Shown piece after piece: positions 8,444 to 10,443 of a stretch of 10,443 nucleotides of DNA (the stretch's first letter is position 1; each line of letters opens with the position of its first letter). The position numbers and the translations under genes were made by a program. Location: positions 63,219 through 73,661 of the forward strand of contig QZLH01000503.1 of assembly GCA_003833135.1 (NCBI GenBank), read 5' to 3'. The notes beneath the pieces are model-generated. The model had not been told where the DNA came from, ran no database searches, and worked only from the letters and a program-made list of their open reading frames with translations. Origin of the DNA: Oehlia diaphana. Its lineage: Eukaryota > Glomeromycota > Glomeromycetes > Glomerales > Glomeraceae.

Positions 8444-10443
8444 TTTCAATTTCTTAGGAGGGTGAAGACAATTTCATTTCAAGGATGTACAAAGGAGGAT
8501 TAGATATTATTCCTTGGCCTATGTTTAATGATGCTGCATGGTTTAAAACCTTATCTACTGTTAATAAAAAGTTAGATAAGCAAGAAGTTAAATATGAAAA
8601 TGCTAGAACTTTCTTACAAAGTACTAAAGTAATCATGGCTAAATTGAAGGTTGTAAACAATGCGTCTAATGATGAAATTCTTTTTCCTTTGATTAATTTT
8701 TATATTTGAAACTTAGATATGTGATTGGGGTTCATTGGACGAAAACCTCATACAGATTCGTGTTGCAACATTAAAAAGATTACTTCCAACTGTCGTTTCT
8801 TATGGCTTGGAGCAAAAAGACTCTGTTACTGAACAACTTACGGTAAACGATCTTAATTTACTACTTACATTTCAACTTTTTATAAACGAAGTTTTTTTGA
8901 ATACTTTTCATTTTAATAGAATCATGATACTGGAGAACACATCGATGATCCTATAGTTAGCTTATCTGACATATTACATGACTTTGAAAAATCTATTGAA
9001 TTACTACCAGATTCTGATATCCAGTTATATGAAGAAAATGGATCTTTTGAACGACTTTCTGAAGATTTAAGGTGTTACTTTGAAGAAATTGTGCAACCAC
9101 GAAGAGAATCATTAGATGATATCATGTGGTTCACAAACCTTGACAAATTTTTCAAATATATTATTGAACGTCGTGTTTTACGTGTCCGAAACTGGTATAT
9201 GCAAAATACTGCCAAATTTCCACAAGATAATAGTGACATTGTTAATGGAAATTATTTAATGGAACAAGAAATAAGTAAACTAATACTTTTCTGGACTTTG
9301 TGTGGATTAACATGTCATCAATGTAACTTAAAATGTGTCAAAAATCGGGATCATCAAGAAAATCATGATTGCTTAACCGATCATAAGTGTCATTTTCTCT
9401 GTCATTTTATTGAAGCCCACAACAACAAGTTAATCCCAGTGTGTAGTCACGAAGCTGGACATGAAGGAAAACATGCTTGTGACAAAATAAGTCATTTATG
9501 CGGTAAACCATGTAGTCTTATTGACAAGCGTAATTGTCAAAAAGTTTGTTCAAAGGAAATTGGACATGATGACAGTGAACATTTATGTCAATCAAAACGG
9601 CACTATTGTGGAAAAGATTGTTCATTATCAACGCATACCATAAAAGGGGATTATCATTGTCCAAATAAATGTATTATATCATATGAAGAACAACATAGTT
9701 CTCACCGTTGTGAAAATGAAACTTGTCCGATTCAATGTCCAATCCTGGATTGCAAGGAAAGATGCCAAAGTAATGATCATTTTCATTCCGACTTACAAGT
9801 TGATCATTTTTGCGGGTACGTATGTTGTGTAATGACTTGTCTGCTTGCTATTTCATTCCATTTGTTTTATTTATTTTAAAAAAAATGAATTCAAATTTTA
9901 TATTTAAGAAACGAACATCAATGTCAAAAATTTTGCGAAGACGATGGTATATGTAAAGTAACAACTGAACCTAAGAGGCAAGAAGAAGTTTATAAAGGTT
10001 TAGTCAAAGAAACTTCTATAGCATTTACAAAGGTATATATTTACTGTAAATTGATACTATTGAAACAAAAATGTACTAACTTTTGAATATATTTATCGGA
10101 AATCAATAGTATACTCAGTCAAATGAAAGATTAAGATGTATCAAAAAAATTCCTCCGAATAAATTTGAACATACCGGGAAACACACACATGGGGAAGATA
10201 GCTTTCATTTTTGTGATGCAAAGTGTCAATTCTGCGAATATTTTGTATGTATTAACCAAAAAAAAAGGCATAAACCTATATTTATATTTAATTTATTTCC
10301 AACAATTATAATCACTTGAAAATTAGTGTACTTTACCTTATGGGCATAAACAAATTCACGATACAAGACATGGAAATATGACACAAACTGAATTCACTGG
10401 AGAAAGTAATGAATTTGAATATGCAGGGTTAATACATTCATTC
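2278..10443 (+). CDS. Giant multidomain GTPase with beta-propeller-like and zinc-repeat regions (3'-truncated by window edge)
   Basis: Traced exons: 2278-2317, 2385-3140, 3210-3402, 3486-3668, 3739-3922, 3998-4070, 4144-4507, 4572-4648, 4719-5355, 5426-5460, 5522-5729, 5804-6023, 6119-6560, 6633-7636, 7700-7730, 7807-7881, 7961-8013, 8084-8176, 8243-8338, 8458-8649, 8717-8842, 8920-9815, 9909-10032, 10110-10244, 10327-10443. All 24 introns are GT-AG; the sum is 6354 nt, 2118 codons, with no internal stop. The ATG at 2278 has a purine at -3 and an in-frame TAA at 2239. Approximate residue map: disordered 14-260; folded segment 266-430 with an acidic tail; charged helical 477-836; beta-propeller-like 840-1190; small barrel 1201-1246; GTPase about 1440-1590; helical about 1590-1815; Cys/His repeats 1822 onward. 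The GTPase resembles the GBP/VLIG/Sey1 part of the dynamin superfamily, which often dimerise or remodel membranes; the role here is unknown. A VWA domain may follow beyond the window. Exact ends of exons 1, 3 and 25 are the least certain. Confidence 0.85.
2341..2360 (+). repeat. Short 10-bp tandem duplication in intron 1
   Basis: ATGTGATAAC followed by ATGTGATATT, eight identical bases in two direct copies ten bases apart, inside the 67-bp intron 2318-2384. It is probably a local slippage product. Confidence 0.5.
2385..3140 (+). other. Disordered Asn/Gln/Ser-rich N-terminal region (exon 2)
   Basis: Residues about 14-266. The composition is dominated by N, Q, S, D, E and I with few aromatics, including a stretch of Met/Asn (IMSMNMNLFNSSNM). 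No domain is recognisable until the last 30 residues, where the sequence turns conserved-looking (KYGKDLAECIPGLYRLLDLC). Such tails commonly act as flexible linkers, phosphorylation platforms or condensation-prone regions; which applies here cannot be told. Confidence 0.6.
3210..3922 (+). other. Conserved-looking N-terminal folded segment with acidic tail (exons 3-5)
   Basis: Residues about 266-452. Alternating hydrophobic strands and turns (SISFRLVGCYGNHTLIAKLL, then DFLIVPQSS, then GIYLLVVNPDLGLVIHWPE) suggest a compact alpha/beta fold. I do not recognise the family. It ends with DWHLD followed by an Asp-rich stretch (DSDDDDG) and a charged Glu/Gln/Lys segment. The three reading frames seen as separate short ORFs here join cleanly by splicing, which argues they are one domain. 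Confidence 0.55.
4114..4137. repeat. 24-bp perfect AT palindrome in intron 6
   Basis: TAAAAAATATATATATATTTTTTA read as two self-complementary 12-bp halves (4114-4125 and 4126-4137). It ends six bases before the AG (4142-4143) of the 3' splice site. Confidence 0.8.
4144..5355 (+). other. Charged helical, probably coiled-coil region (exons 7-9)
   Basis: Residues about 477-836. Long Lys/Glu-rich amphipathic stretches (AAKSQIEVKKNQEKDAVKRD, then EEKCKNFAKNKPDSEF, then RINEEYSRERKEIENREF) with few Gly or Pro indicate extended helices. A Ser/Thr-rich segment (TLSKSTLTFSASVLSTVSTE) comes just before the first helix. One more hydrophobic helix (YALACIVLFQVLNL, about residue 660) is too short and isolated to call a membrane anchor. 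The region may serve as a stalk or oligomerisation element; this is inference. Confidence 0.5.
5755..5782. repeat. 12-bp perfect inverted repeat with 4-base loop in intron 11
   Basis: TTAATAATGTTA (5755-5766), loop ATAA, TAACATTATTAA (5771-5782). It lies between the donor at 5730 and the acceptor AG at 5802-5803, 20 bases before the latter. Confidence 0.85.
6089..6111. repeat. T14-A9 tract in intron 12, potential hairpin
   Basis: Fourteen T (6089-6102) are followed directly by nine A (6103-6111), able to fold on themselves. The 3' splice AG is at 6117-6118. Confidence 0.7.
6821..6958 (+). other. Small beta-barrel-like segment before the GTPase domain
   Basis: Residues about 1201-1246, start VKLINPSLIEGQNTHFKRSV and continue QVGENIVIMGVKYSIIKVLS then DTKLKVAG. 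The order G-x-x-T-x-F, V-x-x-G-[DE]-x-I-x-I, Y-x-I-x-x-V and SDT-x-L-x-V recalls a small SH3-like barrel pattern seen in unrelated phage and bacterial structural proteins. The similarity is one of pattern, not demonstrated homology. Confidence 0.35.
7538..8338 (+). other. Large GTPase domain, GBP/VLIG/Sey1-like, spread over exons 14-19
   Basis: The P-loop (G1) is GEQSCGKS at residues 1449-1456 (7565-7588), followed by FMLNHLVGTTFDGSAM, the typical helix of this group. Switch I (G2) is RCTEGVWM with Thr1475, on the 31-bp exon 7700-7730. G3 is DFEG at 1494-1497 on exon 7807-7881; most relatives have DTEG. The candidate guanine-specificity motif is IIIKDVP at about 1561-1567 on exon 8243-8338, resembling the R/K-D form of GBPs instead of N/TKxD. 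A conserved-looking stretch precedes the P-loop (LCCLIPIQIAVAKNNLFQPL). The domain should bind and hydrolyse GTP, but the altered G3 and weak G4 leave this untested. Confidence 0.78.
8384..8442. repeat. 59-base poly-T run in intron 19
   Basis: An uninterrupted T tract of 59, preceded by a 12-T run at 8368-8379, fills most of the 119-bp intron 8339-8457, the longest intron of the gene. It stops 13 bases before the acceptor AG (8456-8457). The exact length is liable to sequencing error. Confidence 0.9.
8458..9300 (+). other. Helical segment after the GTPase domain
   Basis: Residues about 1589-1821, exons 20-22. It starts GEDNFISRMYKGGLDIIPWP, where the aromatic/Pro stretch is likely the last part of the GTPase fold, and continues as charged amphipathic helices (RVATLKRLLPTVVSYGLEQ, then LHDFEKSIELLPDSD, then ERRVLRVRNWYMQ). 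In GBP and VLIG relatives a helical bundle follows the G domain; whether this is the equivalent is inference. Confidence 0.5.
9301..10359 (+). other. Cys/His-rich zinc-binding repeat region (exons 22-25)
   Basis: From residue 1822 to near the window end. It begins CHQCNLKC and has two clear units about 35 residues apart: VCSHEAGHEGKHAC...HLCGKPC (Cys1869) and VCSKEIGHDDSEHLC...HYCGKDC (Cys1904). The unit pattern is C-x4-GH-x3/4-H-x-C-x5-H-x-C-x3-C. Weaker units precede (DHQENHDC...CHFLC) and follow (HCPNKC, HRCENETCPIQC, HFCGNEHQCQKFC), and later exons add HTGKHTHGE, CDAKCQFC and CTLPYGHKQIHDTRHG. Cys/His spacing of this kind normally coordinates zinc and recalls NFX1-type fingers, but it does not match one classical family exactly. 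The partner (protein, RNA or membrane) is unknown. Confidence 0.7.

Noticed and set aside
1..10443. Frameshifts or pseudogene status
   Set aside because: Every apparent frame change coincides with a GT-AG intron of typical size, and the joined sequences are exactly divisible by three with no internal stop.

Overview
The window is eukaryotic. It is AT-rich, and its coding sequence is broken by many short GT-AG introns (about 61-119 bp), with poly-A/poly-T tracts in introns and a non-coding gap of about 900 bp. Together with the protein types, this fits a fungus of the Mucoromycota, most likely an arbuscular mycorrhizal (Glomeromycotina, Rhizophagus-like) genome. That placement rests on recall of similar large gene families and was not tested by a search.

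Layout: two genes lie head-to-tail on the plus strand. Gene A (1-1376) enters from the left edge. Its last six exons encode a Cys/His patch and a complete von Willebrand factor A (VWA) domain with all MIDAS metal-site elements, and it ends at a TAG at 1374-1376. A non-coding stretch (1377-2277) follows, holding the putative 3' end of gene A and the putative promoter of gene B. Gene B (2278 to beyond 10443) is very large. I traced 25 exons and 24 introns, with every junction keeping frame, giving 2118 codons that run off the right edge.

The gene B protein reads, in order: a disordered Asn/Gln/Ser-rich N-terminus; a conserved-looking folded segment with an acidic tail; a charged helical region; a beta-propeller-like region with an acidic insert; a small beta-barrel-like segment; a large GTPase domain of the GBP/VLIG/Sey1 style (GEQSCGKS P-loop, RCTEGVWM switch I, DFEG G3); a helical segment; and a long Cys/His-rich zinc-binding repeat region. 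Nearly all track ORFs are exons of these two genes.

Interpretation: gene A shows the kind of C-terminus (Cys/His then VWA) that the truncated gene B may go on to encode, so the two may be tandem paralogs of one giant GTPase/zinc-repeat/VWA family. In animals, VLIG and GBP GTPases are interferon-linked immune or remodelling proteins. A comparable sensing or cell-autonomous defence role here is only a hypothesis. No RNA genes, transposons or CRISPR arrays were recognised.
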